Assembly: GCF_026213295.1 (NCBI RefSeq)
Contig: NC_079420.1
Location: forward strand, 3,941,186 to 4,005,185
DNA length: 64,000 nucleotides
Source: Gadus chalcogrammus
Taxonomy: Eukaryota; Chordata; Actinopteri; Gadiformes; Gadidae
Reading direction: 5' to 3'
Shown: positions 41,461-54,540 of the stretch, piece by piece
Layout: each line of letters begins with the position of its first letter
Position numbering within the stretch: the stretch's first letter is position 1
Program-made: the position numbers and the translations under genes
The notes under the pieces: model-generated
What the model saw: only the letters and a program-made list of their open reading frames with translations
What the model was told of the DNA's origin: nothing
The model's database searches: none

Positions 41461-42224
41461 ATATTCAAATAATACACAGGTTCATCTATTCATTTTTTTA
41501 TTCTAAACATGTGCAAGGTACAGTGAGTAGGGTGGCCATGCCACGGCCATTCATAAACATAACATAACATAATAAACTGATACCTGCCAAGATCAACTGT
41601 CTGTCAATTGCATGCGATCATGCATGGAAGCTATCGAAACGCTGAGCTATTTTAAAACATAAATGTGGAAAACGAAAATGAGTGACGTTTGTTAGTGTCC
41701 TTCTTAACACTCTGCACGTAGTCCGGTAACTTATCTACCCCAGCGTGTCCGGTGGCTAAGCGACGTCAATGTCTTTGGAGGACTATTTCTCTGCTGATCG
41801 CTTATTTTCCCGATAATGAACGGCGTTCTGTACATTATCCTTTACATAACGGCACTCTCTCTCTCCCAACAGTCTCGGCTGCGCACTCCAAAAAACGTAT
41901 TGTTTGCGGCGGAGAAGGGAGTCGATATAAAGACCGGACGAGAAACTGACGTCGCTGTGCTGTCCTTCTTCTTCATTGAATGAGCAGGCAGGGAAAAGCT
42001 CTCTCCTAGCCAGTCCAAATGTGTCAGGTGTGAGCGAGAGACATACAGACGTACGCTTACCACTTTTTGTATGTTAAACCACTTGCATTGAGGACACATG
42101 TTATTATGTTCCCATGCCCTCCAATGCCCCAATGAGTCCTACTGTGCACTTGGGAAAATAAATCTCCTTTTGTTTCTGGTTCTCATAGATGCTTTCTCCA
42201 CTTGTTTTTCCAGGCACAATGTCT
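41461..42224. other. Unassigned sequence
   Basis: It may contain more of the preceding transposon near 41,461-41,640 (repeated CATAACATAACATAATAA). No gene was recognised. The 96-residue minus-strand frame lacks a motif. Confidence 0.35.
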
Positions 42225-42305
42225 GTGGTTCAGACGATATTGATTGGTCTTCTCAACCACACCTGTAAATCGCTCTGGATAAAAGCGTCTGATAAATGAC
42301 TGAAT
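42225..42305 (-). mobile_element. Teleost interspersed repeat copy, reverse orientation
   Basis: TCGCTCTGGATAAAAGCGTC then TGATAAATGACTGAATA is the reverse complement of the GACGCTTTTATCCAGAGCGA motif shared with the copies at 1,690 and 48,135. Confidence 0.65.
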
Positions 42306-42312
42306 ATAGTTT

Positions 42313-42348
42313 CACACATTCCTCATTTGGAGGAATGAGGAATGTGTG
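42313..42348. repeat. Perfect 15-bp stem hairpin
   Basis: CACACATTCCTCATT, loop TGGAGG, AATGAGGAATGTGTG. The arms are exact complements. It starts 8 bp after the interspersed-repeat copy, so it could be an insertion-site product. Confidence 0.92.
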
Positions 42349-42799
42349 TTTCTCATCTGCTCTTATTTTGCTATCAGAGACTAGGGCCTATATTCTGTGT
42401 TTAAATGCCCGCAGGGAAGATCTGACTCAAGTTCACAAATATTGTCTGGATCTAGGCCACACTAATAACACTCAATTCAAACATAGTCATTTCTGTTCTT
42501 TCAAAATGTTGTTTTTTTTGGCCTATTTCGCAATGTGCTGAGTCTCGGTTATTATAGAAGAAGAATATACGAACAAATCAAAACAATGTCTTGACATTTA
42601 ACACAAATGGATTTCCCATGGTTCCATAGCGCAGTTTTGGCAAACAAGTCAAATATTTGATTGAATATGAAATGTTGATTTGTGAGGGTTGGGACAGAAT
42701 GAGCAATTAATTTAATGCTGAAAACAACAGACCATGTAACGTTTAACATTTATTAATCAATGTGTTTTTAATTCCTAAGGAGAGCGGTGGTTTGGGGTA
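42349..42799. other. AT-rich unassigned sequence
   Basis: No gene or repeat was recognised. Confidence 0.4.
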
Positions 42800-42945
42800 G
42801 GAAGAGATAGAGAAAGGATGGGTGAGGCAGAGATGGATGGGTGAGGGAGAGTTAGAGAAAAGATGGGTGAGGGACAGATAGATAAAGGATGGGTGAGGCA
42901 CAGATAGAGGAGGATGGGGGAGGGAGAGTTAGAGAAAGGACGGCC
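42800..42945. repeat. About 26-bp GATGGGTGAGG minisatellite
   Basis: GATGGGTGAGG or GATGGGGGAGG recurs at about 42,818, 42,837, 42,863, 42,889 and 42,914 with linking AGAGTTAGAGAAAG or CACAGATAGA. Purine-rich on this strand. Confidence 0.85.
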
Positions 42946-43739
42946 GTAGAGAGAGATTGAACCAAGAAAGGATGTTGTGAAGTGCGGGAAGATGGATGTG
43001 GAGTGAGTAAAGTGAGGGGGAGGAAGAGAGCGGACGGAGAGAGAGAGACAGAGCTATCAGTAGAGCAACATCAAGGCCGTTACGGCCGCCTTCTGGTCGC
43101 ACTCTCAACACTTCAATCCCCGGTCCCGTTCCCCGCTCATATTTGTCACCGCGGTGCTCCCCCATGACTTGTGTGGCACGTCTGCGCTATCATCACCACA
43201 TCCCCGCCCGCCTCCGGCCCATAAATCTAAATTATTGTTGGCTGCGTCGTGGAGCCGCACAACAAACAACCCCGAGATTCGGACAGGACATAAAAAACGA
43301 ACAAAGTTAAAAAAACAAAGCAGGGGGGGATGAGATCCCAGCGGGGCGGGGCGGCATCGGGTGGGTCTCGGGAGGATGGCAGTTAAATGGTCTGCCCTCC
43401 TGCGGTATGAGGCAGTGTTCAATCATCCAGGACAGCCCGGCCCCCCCCCCCCCCGAGGAATACAGGGGGAAATATATGACAGTGCTGAGGGAACGCCCAG
43501 CACCAGAGCACGGGGCCTTGACAAACAAGCGCGCCTTGTTCCCGCGATGCACCGCCGTTCCCGCCGCGGCACATTAATTACCAGAGCGCGTCTGTAACAC
43601 GCTTGATTAGTGTCTTAAATGTCCCCGCCTGAGGAGCCCCGCGGCTGCTTCTCCACCGGGAGGGAGTCATGACTCCGATGAATAGTGTGACAATCACGAT
43701 GATCGATGGGCTTTGTTTTGTTTTTTCATATTGGACCCT
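42946..43739. other. GC-rich unassigned sequence
   Basis: CpG-rich patches at 43,075-43,240 and 43,330-43,620, and a C-run at 43,440-43,454. There are overlapping frames on both strands up to 105 residues, none recognised. It may be regulatory. Confidence 0.35.
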
Positions 43740-43930
43740 CTTCATCTTCTTCTTCTTCTTCTTTGACTTTACTACTCCTCCTCCTCCTCCTTCTTCCCCT
43801 TTTCTTCCTCCTCCTCCTCCTTTCCCCCCTCCTCCTTCTCCCCCTTTTCCCCCTTTTCTTCTTCCTCCCCCCCCCCCCCCCCCCCCTGCCCTCCACCTCT
43901 CTTTCCTCCTTCTCCTCTTCCCACTTCTAC
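43740..43930. repeat. Polypyrimidine tract (CTT/CCT)n with C-run
   Basis: TTCTTCTTCTTCTTCTTTGA leads to CTCCTCCTCCTCC units, CCCCTTTT units and a long C-run at about 43,868-43,886. Nearly G-free for about 190 bp. Confidence 0.95.
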
Positions 43931-44964
43931 GTCTTCAGACCACTCTGAGATGGTTGGCTGAATGTTTGCTTTTTTTTCCTAAGAATATCTGACAGGCTGT
44001 TGTTTGTGAGTGATTTAAGTGTTTTGAAGTGCTTGTACCGTCCGAAGTTTGAACCGGTGGTCCTTTTTTAAGCCCATGTTTATTTCATGAAACACAAGCT
44101 CTGCTAAAGTCACTTCCACACTGCATCCTGTTGGATGCTCTATCCGGCATATTGTCTATACAGGAGGAACCCACAGCTGAGGTAAGATGTGCACTACACA
44201 CATATGGTTCGGCTACCATCAAATATGTTTTATACATGGAGGGGAGCTAATAATAACCAGGCCGGCATATCTCAGTGCTAGTTCCATCGGGTTTGTTGAC
44301 GCATGCTTTCTCAACACACGAGTAGGAAAAATATGACGTTTACAAAATGTGCACCTTAACCCAAATACAAAGTCGGTACACCGTCATAACCCTCCCTTCG
44401 GCGGGAGTGTAATGCATCGAAGCCATTATCATGACGCGTTCGCTTGCGTGCATGTCAGAATTCATTACTAAGAACCATCCAGCCGGCCAATACTCTCCCT
44501 AATCCCGTTCGCTCCTTCAACCCCCGGAAACAGCACCCTGTTTACACCCAGACTCATATTTTTGTGCACCAAATTGCCGAGCCCGTGTCAATGTGATTCT
44601 GATTCAGGGGGACCGGGGCGTGGGGTTGTTGAGTTCTGGATGGATGCTCTTTATCTGGCGGGGGGGGGGGGAGGATAAAGGCCCCCCTGTGCTCTCGCTA
44701 GTCTTTCCGTGCCACCGGTCTCCACCTTTTCGCTGGGCTACTGCACGGCTCATTTCCCTGGCCCACATCAGGGTGACTGGAGCGTCGCTGACCACCCTGA
44801 GCTGACACCCAGCTGTGGGGTGATTGAAACAAGAGTGTGAGCTCTTGTCAGGGAGCTCCGGTCAGCGTGTAATTGAATCCTACCGTGTTTGAGGGGAGCG
44901 CGACTAAGCATAGCCCAGGATGAAAAGAGGGGGTAAACACTCCACCACAGACACACAAACGCCC

Positions 44965-44969
<5 letters not shown>
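43931..44969. other. Unassigned unique sequence
   Basis: A small G-run lies at 44,660-44,671. GCTGAG/GTAAGATG near 44,178 is a donor-like site without a convincing exon. No gene was recognised. Confidence 0.4.
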
Positions 44970-45006
<37 letters not shown>

Positions 45007-45032
45007 CTCGTCTCTCTCGTCTCTCTCAAGAC
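44970..45032. repeat. (CT)n with (CTCGT) units
   Basis: CT run to about 45,000 then CGTCTCTCTCGTCTCTCTCG decamer units. Confidence 0.95.
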
Positions 45033-46083
<1,051 letters not shown>

Positions 46084-46235
46084 CTGGCGCTGAAGCCAGG
46101 GGTGAGCGGGTGGTCTTTGTATCACAAGCGAGCGCATCGGCGCTCTTGGAGAGGCGAAATGGGATTACATGGTTGGAGCAGCTCACACACGCCTCAGACA
46201 TGGCTCAGAGAGCCTGCAGACGGCTGGGGTCTGTA

Positions 46236-46352
46236 GGAGGTGGTGGTGGTGGTGGTGGTTGTTAGTCATGATGGGGGTAGAGGTGACAGTAGTGGGTGAA
46301 GGTGAAGGTTATTCTGCTGGTGGTGGTGCTGGTGGTGGTGGTGGTGGTGGAG
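46236..46352. repeat. (GGT)n trinucleotide patches
   Basis: GGTGGTGGTGGTGGTGG near 46,240-46,259 and again at about 46,318-46,352, with an A/G-rich spacer. Confidence 0.9.
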
Positions 46353-46984
46353 GAGGTCTTTGCTGTGGGGACGATCTATGGAGCTATTTCTGCCCTTCTT
46401 CTTCTCATTCGGTGGTACAGTCCCGGTACTTAATGGCGCCGACTCCCCAGGACATTGTTTCAATCTAAAGGTCACCACGGTCCCCGGCTCGCACGCAACC
46501 CCCCGCGACCCCGCGGCTGATTGGCTACCCTAACTTCCCCTTCTTCGGTCCCTGGCTCCCGAGGCTAGCCCTTTCGCGCTCTGCTCCTCTTTGGCTAATG
46601 ACCACGGAGCGGTCTGCGCTAAGCATTTTGACAACGTTAGCGCGCCAGTTAGCAGCCTCACTTCACAGAGAAGGGGTACTGGAAGAGTCCCGTTTGAAAC
46701 AAACAAACAGAATCATTTATCAAATATAAACAACGGCTACTCCTTTCCTCCGCTCATTGTGCGTCGCTGATGGGGCGACGCACAACCGTCCCCCCAGCAG
46801 CGTCCCAAGGTAAAACAAGGCTTTTCTTGTCGCTGCTGCTCGACCACTTTTATCAGAACAGGCCGCTGCTGAAGCGAGGACCGAACAAAAGACAAATGGA
46901 TGTGCTAAGCGTCTTGGGTTTCTGCAACTTCGGCATCTACTCTTTTGTTATCATTGACGTCACTGACTGAGGCCCGGGCGTTTG
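46353..46984. other. Unassigned CpG-containing sequence with a hairpin
   Basis: CpG-rich from 46,470 to 46,630. A perfect 11-bp stem TTGTGCGTCGC / GCGACGCACAA with a 7-nt loop lies at 46,757-46,785, and an ATG sits in the loop. Downstream GTCCCAAG/GTAAAACA is donor-like. A short first exon cannot be excluded, but there is no supporting homology. Confidence 0.35.
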
Positions 46985-47019
46985 GAACCCCCAAAATAAG
47001 TCTCTGGGCTGGTTGCCTG

Positions 47020-47465
47020 GCTGAATGGCTGTCCGACCGGGTGGCTGGTTGGCTGACTGTCTTGACCGGCTTACTGACTGGTTGGCTGACCAGTTGGCTG
47101 GCTGCCATGACCGGCTTACTGACTGGTTGGCTGACCGGTTGGCTGGCTGTCTTGACCGGCTTACTGACTGGTTGGCTGACCGGTTGGCTGGCTGTCTTGA
47201 CCGGCTTACTGACTGGTTGGCTGACCAGTTGGCTGGCTGTCATGACCGGCTTACTGACTGGTTGGCTGACCGGTTGGCTGGCTGTCTTGACCGGCTTACT
47301 GACTGGTTGGCTGACTGGTTGGCTGGCTGCCATGACCGGCTTACTGACTGGTTGGCTGACCGGTTGGCTGACTGTCTTGACCGGCTTACTGACTGGTTGG
47401 CTGACCGGTTGGCTGGCTGTCTTGACCGGCTTACTGACCGGTTGGCTGGTCGGCCGACCGGCTGT
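47020..47465. repeat. 45-bp GGTTGGCTGACC minisatellite
   Basis: Nine units with an exact 45-bp period: CCGGCTTACT at 47,066, 47,111, 47,156, 47,201, 47,246, 47,291, 47,336, 47,381 and 47,426. Units contain CTGACTGGTTGGCTGACCGG. Since 45 is divisible by 3 and stop codons are absent, frames remain open on both strands (241 and 160 residues plus, 142 minus). I treat these as repeat translations. Confidence 0.96.
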
Positions 47466-48127
47466 AATTTATCTAAGGAAATTCATGTGGCGCATTATCG
47501 CGTATAGTTTGCTCTGTGGGCAGTGGAGCGTTAAATTGGTTTCCGTTGGGAACAGAGCGGTTTTGTGTGCGCTGGCGGTGACTCTGTTTCAGTGTGATGA
47601 CTTGGCACGGGGAGACACCGGCGTCTGCGGGGGGGTCAGCTGTCTTCGGGGTCACGGGAGGTCACCCTGAAGGTCAACCTAGCCTACTGAGACCATCCTG
47701 ATCTCGCAAGCTCACATTCTGTTCGTCTCTGCCGATCCGTCCGGCCTTGCTCCTGGGGAAAGCTTTTTAAAAGGTAAAATGCGAGGACCGACTCAGAACT
47801 CAGAAGGATGGAGGGGACCAGGGAAAGTGTGGCAATTTAAAGAGTTCTTTCCGGAATAGACTGAATAACGATGATGAAAGATTAACAAAATTCTGCAGGG
47901 AAGGCTGTTCTCAGATTAGAATATGTATTGGCTTCACGGCCAACCAGATTCAGAACGAGAAAAGAGAGGGGTCACTCTGATTGGCTGGATTTTTGGAACC
48001 ACGTAACGTTGCGACCATGTTTGGTAATCAATTACTGCCCGGTCAAGGCCAGACTGATAATCACTGCAGAACGAAAGACCAAATAAAAAAAATCCCCCTT
48101 GAGTGTTAAATAAAAACATTAACTGCT
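47466..48127. other. Unassigned unique sequence
   Basis: No gene or repeat family was recognised. Confidence 0.4.
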
Positions 48128-48440
48128 CATCATTTAGCAGACGCTTTATCCAAAGCGACTTACAAGTGAGGCGGAGCACATTCTAGCTTTCAATCAATAT
48201 TGAAGCAGAATAAATTTCTCAGTGCTGCACAACCTCGATTTGTTAAAGCAAGACTGGTGCAGAGTAGCTGTAGGAATCAGGACACTAGGACACACAGGAA
48301 GGTTATTTACTTATTGTGCTAGTGCATAATAGCTAGCTACATCAACGTCCGTTTGTACACAACATTCTTTATATAGTTTTAAATTAGACAGATATACACA
48401 GTAGCCTCGCCTATCGTTACCATAAAGGGAAAAATACATG
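48128..48440 (+). mobile_element. Teleost interspersed repeat copy (GCAGACGCTTTATCC class)
   Basis: It begins CATTTAGCAGACGCTTTATC then CAAAGCGACTTACAAGTGAG, followed by AGTGCTGCACAACCTCGATT and CTGGTGCAGAGTAGCTGTAG, phrases typical of the longer form of this fish repeat. The 3' end is uncertain. Confidence 0.7.
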
Positions 48441-50500
48441 AAAAATGAAGGATAATGGATTAAGGTAATAATGTCAAAGTCAGGCATACAGCATATGTCA
48501 TTACAGGCCCAGAGTGGTGAAAGATTTCCATCATTTGTTCAGCGCGGAGACGGCGCCCTGAGAGCATGTCTCCCCCACTACCACCATAAACGAATGGAGG
48601 GACAGAGACTGAGTAAGTCTAGAGGAAGGACCCATGCATTAACCAGCTTGTCAGCTTGTCTCCTGTTTGCCAGCAGCAGCCTCTTCTCCTGTGGCTTCCA
48701 GCAGAGACTTCTTGTCTAGGCTTGTGTAAAATTCGTCTTTCTTCCTCTCTCTCTCTATCTCTCTCGCAGTCTCTTTTTCTCTCTGTCTGTGTCTACATCT
48801 CATGCCCTGGCCTGCAGTGTTTTCTCCCTCCTGTATTCATTTCCAAACCGCTCGCTCACCCAGTGCACAAGTTGTGGAAAGAAAGAAACCAGGGGATAAC
48901 GACATGAACTCTAGTTGCATCAGGCTGGGAGTAATCTCGGATCCAGCCGTCTTACTATGTTACAGCAGAATGCCGTCGGGAGACAATACGTCCCCAGAAA
49001 ACGGAATGGGCAGGGCGGAGTCACGCAGTGAGTCCTGTTCTCGTAACGGATATATTGTCCCAAAGAAATACATTTGTTTGGTTGGATCAACCTTTCAAAT
49101 AGGGATATTAATAAGTGCATTTCTGCAGTGGCCGGTCTAAACAGAGTTGATTTGAAACCTTTACGGTTCGCCACCGCAGGTCGAGTTTGTCTGCGAATAA
49201 CGTACCTACAGATCCCCGCCTCCAGCAATATGATCGGTTGAAACAAATATGAGGTGCACCAAGGTCCCCGCTCACCCAGATCTGTCGGCTAATTGTCGAG
49301 ACCAGGTTGAGGGGAGGGGGGAGCTGATAGAGAGATAGCACAAATGTTGGGCAAATGTTGTCACGTCGTTAACGGACATTTAATTCCACACGTCCTCAAC
49401 TGTGATACATAGCACATTAATACATAACTTATGCCGATTAAAGATGACATGCATTGGATATAAAATATGAATACCAGTTAAGAGCTGGCTCCTTGTGACG
49501 AGGCCGTTGATCGTCAACCAATTAGACCAGTCTTTGTGAATTTTATTCAATTAAATGGGGTGAAACACATGAATGTAGCCCATGAATGAAGAGCAAGGTG
49601 AAGGAGAGAAAATCGAATGGAAGTGAACTCGATTCTTCAACGTCTGCGAAGCCAATGCTCGGACAGTTGCGGAAATCACTATCTGTGACATTGTGCGGTG
49701 TATATACGATTTGCCTCGTGGCGAGAGAGAGAGAGAGAGTGTGCGCATGGTTCAATATTAACATGTAGTTGAGTTGATAGCGAGCTTCTGTCAACACTGA
49801 GAAGCCCTTTCTTGCACGTCAGGGACACCGCTTTCCATCGCTGATACATGCAAATGATTTAGTAATGTATTATAGAAGGCAATTTTACTGTCTATTTAGC
49901 CCTCATGCTTGACTGGGGAGCAGCTATTTGTCTTGGGTGTGGGGGTGGGGGGGAGGGTTGGTAATGGAGAAGAGATGTGATTTTTTGCTATCCATCGTAT
50001 AATGCACGGCAAAATGCCCTCTGCGTAGTATTAAGTATTAATGCTCGTTATCTGTACTAAAAGGATTTCATGCCTGCCCTATGCGTGACTTCTGGTATGC
50101 ATCCGATACAATATGATGAGCAGCATCCTATTTTCCATCGCTATGCTTTTCCTACCGAGTGCGCAGCGTGGGACACTGAACATGTCTGCATACTTAGCCA
50201 TTTATTCATTACACCTTGCCATCTGTAGTTGACTTTTCAACTAAATAAAGTAAGTGAAAGTAAAGTTGAAATTGAGTTGAAATTAATTTAGCTGTTAATC
50301 ATTGCTGCTGGCTAATTTCAATGGACGGGGTTAATAGAAGCCAGGGAGTCTGCCGTGTGGGCTTCATCAAGCCTTCTAATGATCAGCTGTCTTACTTTTA
50401 TAATATTATGATACTATTTATTAATTGATTCATTTATGAATCTAGCTAAAGTGATTCACAGCGTCACTGCCAGGTGGTTCATTGGTAAAAGCATTCTGTC
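48441..50500. other. Unassigned unique sequence
   Basis: A short CT-rich patch (48,747-48,790) and a GA run (49,722-49,739). Frames up to 112 residues on either strand show no domain. No gene was recognised. Confidence 0.4.
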
Positions 50501-50503
50501 TCT

Positions 50504-50557
50504 CACATGATGGAGAACACTCCATCATGTGGTACTGGTACTGGTTTCCAGTACCAG
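50504..50557. repeat. Two adjacent perfect hairpins
   Basis: First hairpin: CACATGATGGA, loop GAACAC, TCCATCATGTG (11-bp stem). Second hairpin, 3 bp later: CTGGTACTGG, loop TTT, CCAGTACCAG (10-bp stem). Confidence 0.92.
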
Positions 50558-50580
50558 GCTGGAATTGTCCCCGGAAGTGT

Positions 50581-50589
50581 TCCTGTTTA

Positions 50590-50660
<71 letters not shown>

Positions 50661-50735
50661 CATATATATTAAACATATTAAACAGGATTTAAAAATATAT
50701 ATATATATATTAAACAGGATTTAAAAATATATTGA
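50581..50735. repeat. (TA)n array flanked by inverted and direct copies of ATTAAACAGGA
   Basis: TCCTGTTTAAT (50,581-50,591) and its exact reverse complement ATTAAACAGGA (50,677-50,687) flank a (TA)n of about 65 bp. A 25-bp direct repeat containing TATTAAACAGGATTTAAAAA occurs at 50,676-50,700 and 50,708-50,732. The whole can fold into a large AT-rich stem. Confidence 0.93.
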
Positions 50736-51224
50736 CCGCTTTTTAATTGGCAACGGTTTTAGCTTGATTATTTATATTGATTTCGAGACGATTAATAATT
50801 AGTCAGGTGTCTATCTGATAGACTTTGATGTGACCTTGCTACCCGGTGTCAATCTATTGATTTTATACCATGAGAAGGCATCACTGATCATTAATATGCC
50901 ATCAAACCAATAAGGAACAACTCCCTATTCGACTAGCTACTTTGGATTGATTTGGTCTGTTAGTCAAATTTAAAAACCCATCATTGTCAACCATTTGGCA
51001 TGTCATTTACTGCCTGATCATGATAAGAATAGGCAACTTCTACATCTCCTTTTTATTTATTTATTTCGGATATAATACCATCAGATATCTTGTTGATGTC
51101 TTGTTGATGCATGGAATGCCAAACTACAGATGTCCCCATTTTTCGTTTTTCTGTAATCTGGTCAGCTTACCCTATGGTGAGTTGTAATACTATATACCTT
51201 GCTTGGTATTTATTCCCCCGGGGC
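50736..51224. other. AT-rich unassigned sequence
   Basis: No gene or repeat was recognised. Confidence 0.4.
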
Positions 51225-51365
51225 GACCTGCAGTGTAGTGAGAGAGGGGTCCAGGTATCTTGCTCAAGGCTGCCTATGGTGGACCTCGGACATTGAGATT
51301 CAAACCCACCCTCCGTTTGTTTTGAAGTCTGGTTTTACTGCACTACTCCTAAAACCTGACAATTG
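51225..51365 (+). mobile_element. Teleost interspersed repeat fragment (CTTGCTCAAGG...ATTCAAACCC)
   Basis: The order TCTTGCTCAAGG, GTGGACCTCGGACATTGAGA, TTCAAACCCACC, AAGTCTGGTTTTACTGCACT matches the layout of a common fish repeat that reads like a tRNA-type B box followed by an anticodon-side word. The family was not named. Confidence 0.55.
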
Positions 51366-52004
51366 CATCAGTGGCGTCTGAACGATTTCATGCCTTGTGG
51401 CGTCTTTCAGTGGCAAAAAAAAATACGGCCCACGATTTTAAAATCATTTTTTATAGTCGTGAATGTCCACAAGAGATTCAAATCGAGAATCGTACTGGGT
51501 GATTTTTTTTACACCTGTCTGGTGTGGGATTTGTAGCACGTGGCGCGAAAAATAAATGTGTATGTCAAGCTTCCATAACTGATTCATGAGTGCCCTTCTA
51601 AAATTAAACAGCAACACAAGAGGCGAGAGTAGCGACTCATTTTCCTTCCTCAGTCATCTGTCTCCCGCCCACACACACACGCATGTCCTCCTATAAAACA
51701 CACACAGCAGCCGTTGTAATGGAGAATTTAATTGTCTGGGGGGGAAATAGATAAACAAAAGAGATTACTTTGCGTTATTGCTTGCAGTTTATAAAGAGGG
51801 TGGCGAGTGTTTATTGTCGCTCTCATGCTCTCCCCGCCCATCAGCGATCCAGCGACCTTCAACAATTGTTTGGTGGTATATGGGCCGTTTTATGATGAAA
51901 CAGTATAACGTCAGAGAGTATTGACAAAGCCTCTCACTCTGTTATTTCTCCTCTCTTCCTCTCCTATCCTCTCTTCTCCTTTACCCCGTCTCCCCCGCCA
52001 CCCC
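51366..52004. other. Unassigned sequence
   Basis: A short CA patch near 51,670. Otherwise no gene or repeat was recognised. Confidence 0.4.
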
Positions 52005-52190
52005 GTGGGCGGCATTGATCGGTAGAGGGAGATAAACCTGACGGTCGCTGGTTCGATCCCCGGCTCCTCCTAGCAAGACCCGTATCCCTAACCCGACCAA
52101 CCGGTCGGTCGTCTTGTATGGCTCTCAGCCCCTGCAGCGGTGTGTGACCGTGTGCATGAAATGGTGAATAGGAGACAAAACAATCTATAT
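52005..52190 (+). mobile_element. tRNA-derived SINE
   Basis: GGTCGCTGGTTCGATCCCCG contains the polymerase III B box GGTTCGATCCC (52,050-52,060). It is preceded by a degenerate A-box region and followed by GGCTCCTCCTAGCAAGACCC and a tail with GGTGAATAGGAGACAAAACA, as in fish tRNA-headed SINEs. The A box is too diverged for it to be a functional tRNA gene. Confidence 0.65.
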
Positions 52191-53448
52191 ATTTATTTGA
52201 GAGTCCACTGGTCTACAAAAACTATTTTTGAATGCAGTCGCTTACAATTTAGCTCCACCTTTCAGTTCCAGGGTTGTGGTTCCTTTGTTGAGGGAGTCTG
52301 AGGGGTCTGCTGGGTTGACTGATGCTGAACAGGAGGCCTGTAATCTCTAGACATCCTTGAGCCAGATGCCCTCACCCCATTGTTCATTATTAATAACTTG
52401 TACCAGACAACGAGCAAAATTGGATAAGAGCGTCTGCTACAATGACCGAAGAGAATATAATAACAGCGTCGGGATGTCAGAAAACTAAAGGGATTGGAAC
52501 AAGACGACAAATTAAAAAGTTGTGTTCTCGGAGAGCGATGTCAGAGTTAAGTTCAACCTTCAGATTGGAGGGGAAAGGCGCGTGGCAGACCAACGACACT
52601 CTCTTTCTGTGTTTCATACGACTTCTGTCGCCCCTCTTTCGGGGCCGGCCCTGCTTCATTTTCTTGCCAAGACGTGTTTGCGAGTGGCGAGTTCCACTCC
52701 CGTCCTGCCACCACCTCCTCTGTCTTCCACCTTCGATTTTCTCTTTTCTCCCTCCACTGATGTTCCGTCTCGTGGACAACATGTCTGAACGGTTTTTCCC
52801 GCTCGTGTCCCTTCTGCTGGCGATGGATCGGGCTGCTAGAGAGAATGAGATGTGCCATCCATCTCCCCGTCTGGGATGAAGCAGATGGCGGTGAAGCATA
52901 AGTAATGAACTGCCGCTGACGTTAGGGGGGTTTCAAGATGCAGTCCGGGATCCCCGGTGGTAACACCTGGCACGTTTTTTTTCTCCCTTTGCTCGTGTTG
53001 CAGTCGGGTAAAGCCGAAGGCTGTCTGGGCTGCGGCCCGCTGGTAGGACTGAAAAACACATTTGTTTTATGAGGCTAGGCAGACGGGGCGTGCATTCGGC
53101 TTCGTATCGCTGTGGGAAAGGATGGAAAATTGTGGTAATCTCTGACCCTCTGTTTGCAGAGCCAGCAGTAAACGCGCTGAGAGAGGGATTCACATTGAAC
53201 TGAAACACGGGGAAAATACATATCCTATCAATACCAGCCGAGATTGAGTGTTATGCATTCCCCCCTCCCATTCTCTGAGAACATAAGCCAGCGGGTTTTT
53301 TTTTCAATGCAAATCGAGTCGACGGTTCCACACCGCCTTTTTGATGGATGCGACAACTTTTGAATACAAAAACTGCATTCCATGTTGTTTTTCATCTCAT
53401 TTGCAAAAGTAATGTGTATTGTTTTGAGGGAATGTAAAATCGAAAAGA
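52191..53448. other. Unassigned unique sequence with overlapping frames
   Basis: At 52,440-52,900 frames of 145 (plus), 140 (minus), 101 (minus) and 88 (plus) residues overlap. The simultaneous openness suggests low stop-codon density and not one gene. At 52,405-52,445 TTGGATAAGAGCGTCTGCTA is another partial copy of the GCAGACGCTCTTATCC repeat motif. Confidence 0.4.
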
Positions 53449-53460
53449 TTGAACGTGGAG

Positions 53461-53523
53461 ATGGCGGGTCAGATTAATATGGCGGGCGCCACCGTACCGC
53501 TGCGCTCAGCAGATGTCAACCAG
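53461..53523 (+). CDS. Candidate first coding exon, product unknown
   Basis: An ATG with G at -3 and +4 (GGAGATGGCG) at 53,461 opens 21 codons that run to CAG/GTGAGG, a near-consensus donor, at phase 0. The peptide starts MAGQINMAGATVPLRSADV. The composition is balanced and CpG-rich relative to the AT-rich upstream. I do not recognise it and found no second exon. A second in-frame ATG occurs at codon 7. Confidence 0.25.
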
Positions 53524-53686
53524 GTGAGGAGCCCGCGGACTAGTGCTGCACGCAAGTTTTTTATTCTTGACGCGCTGATTAAACACCCATTCACGGGGGG
53601 TGCTTTCATGTGCACCCTGGGGTGCGAGCGGACACTCTATAGCTCAGCACTTGCGTCAGCGTTTCTTGCGAGTGCACTGCGCGCAC

Positions 53687-54540
<854 letters not shown>

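Noticed and set aside
46945..47670. 241-residue frame with regular hydrophobic repeats, like a multi-pass membrane protein
   Set aside because: It is the 45-bp minisatellite read in frame; other frames and the minus strand are open as well.
52442..52899. Overlapping 145- and 140-residue frames as an antisense gene pair
   Set aside because: Four frames are open at once, which indicates low stop density and not selection on one protein.
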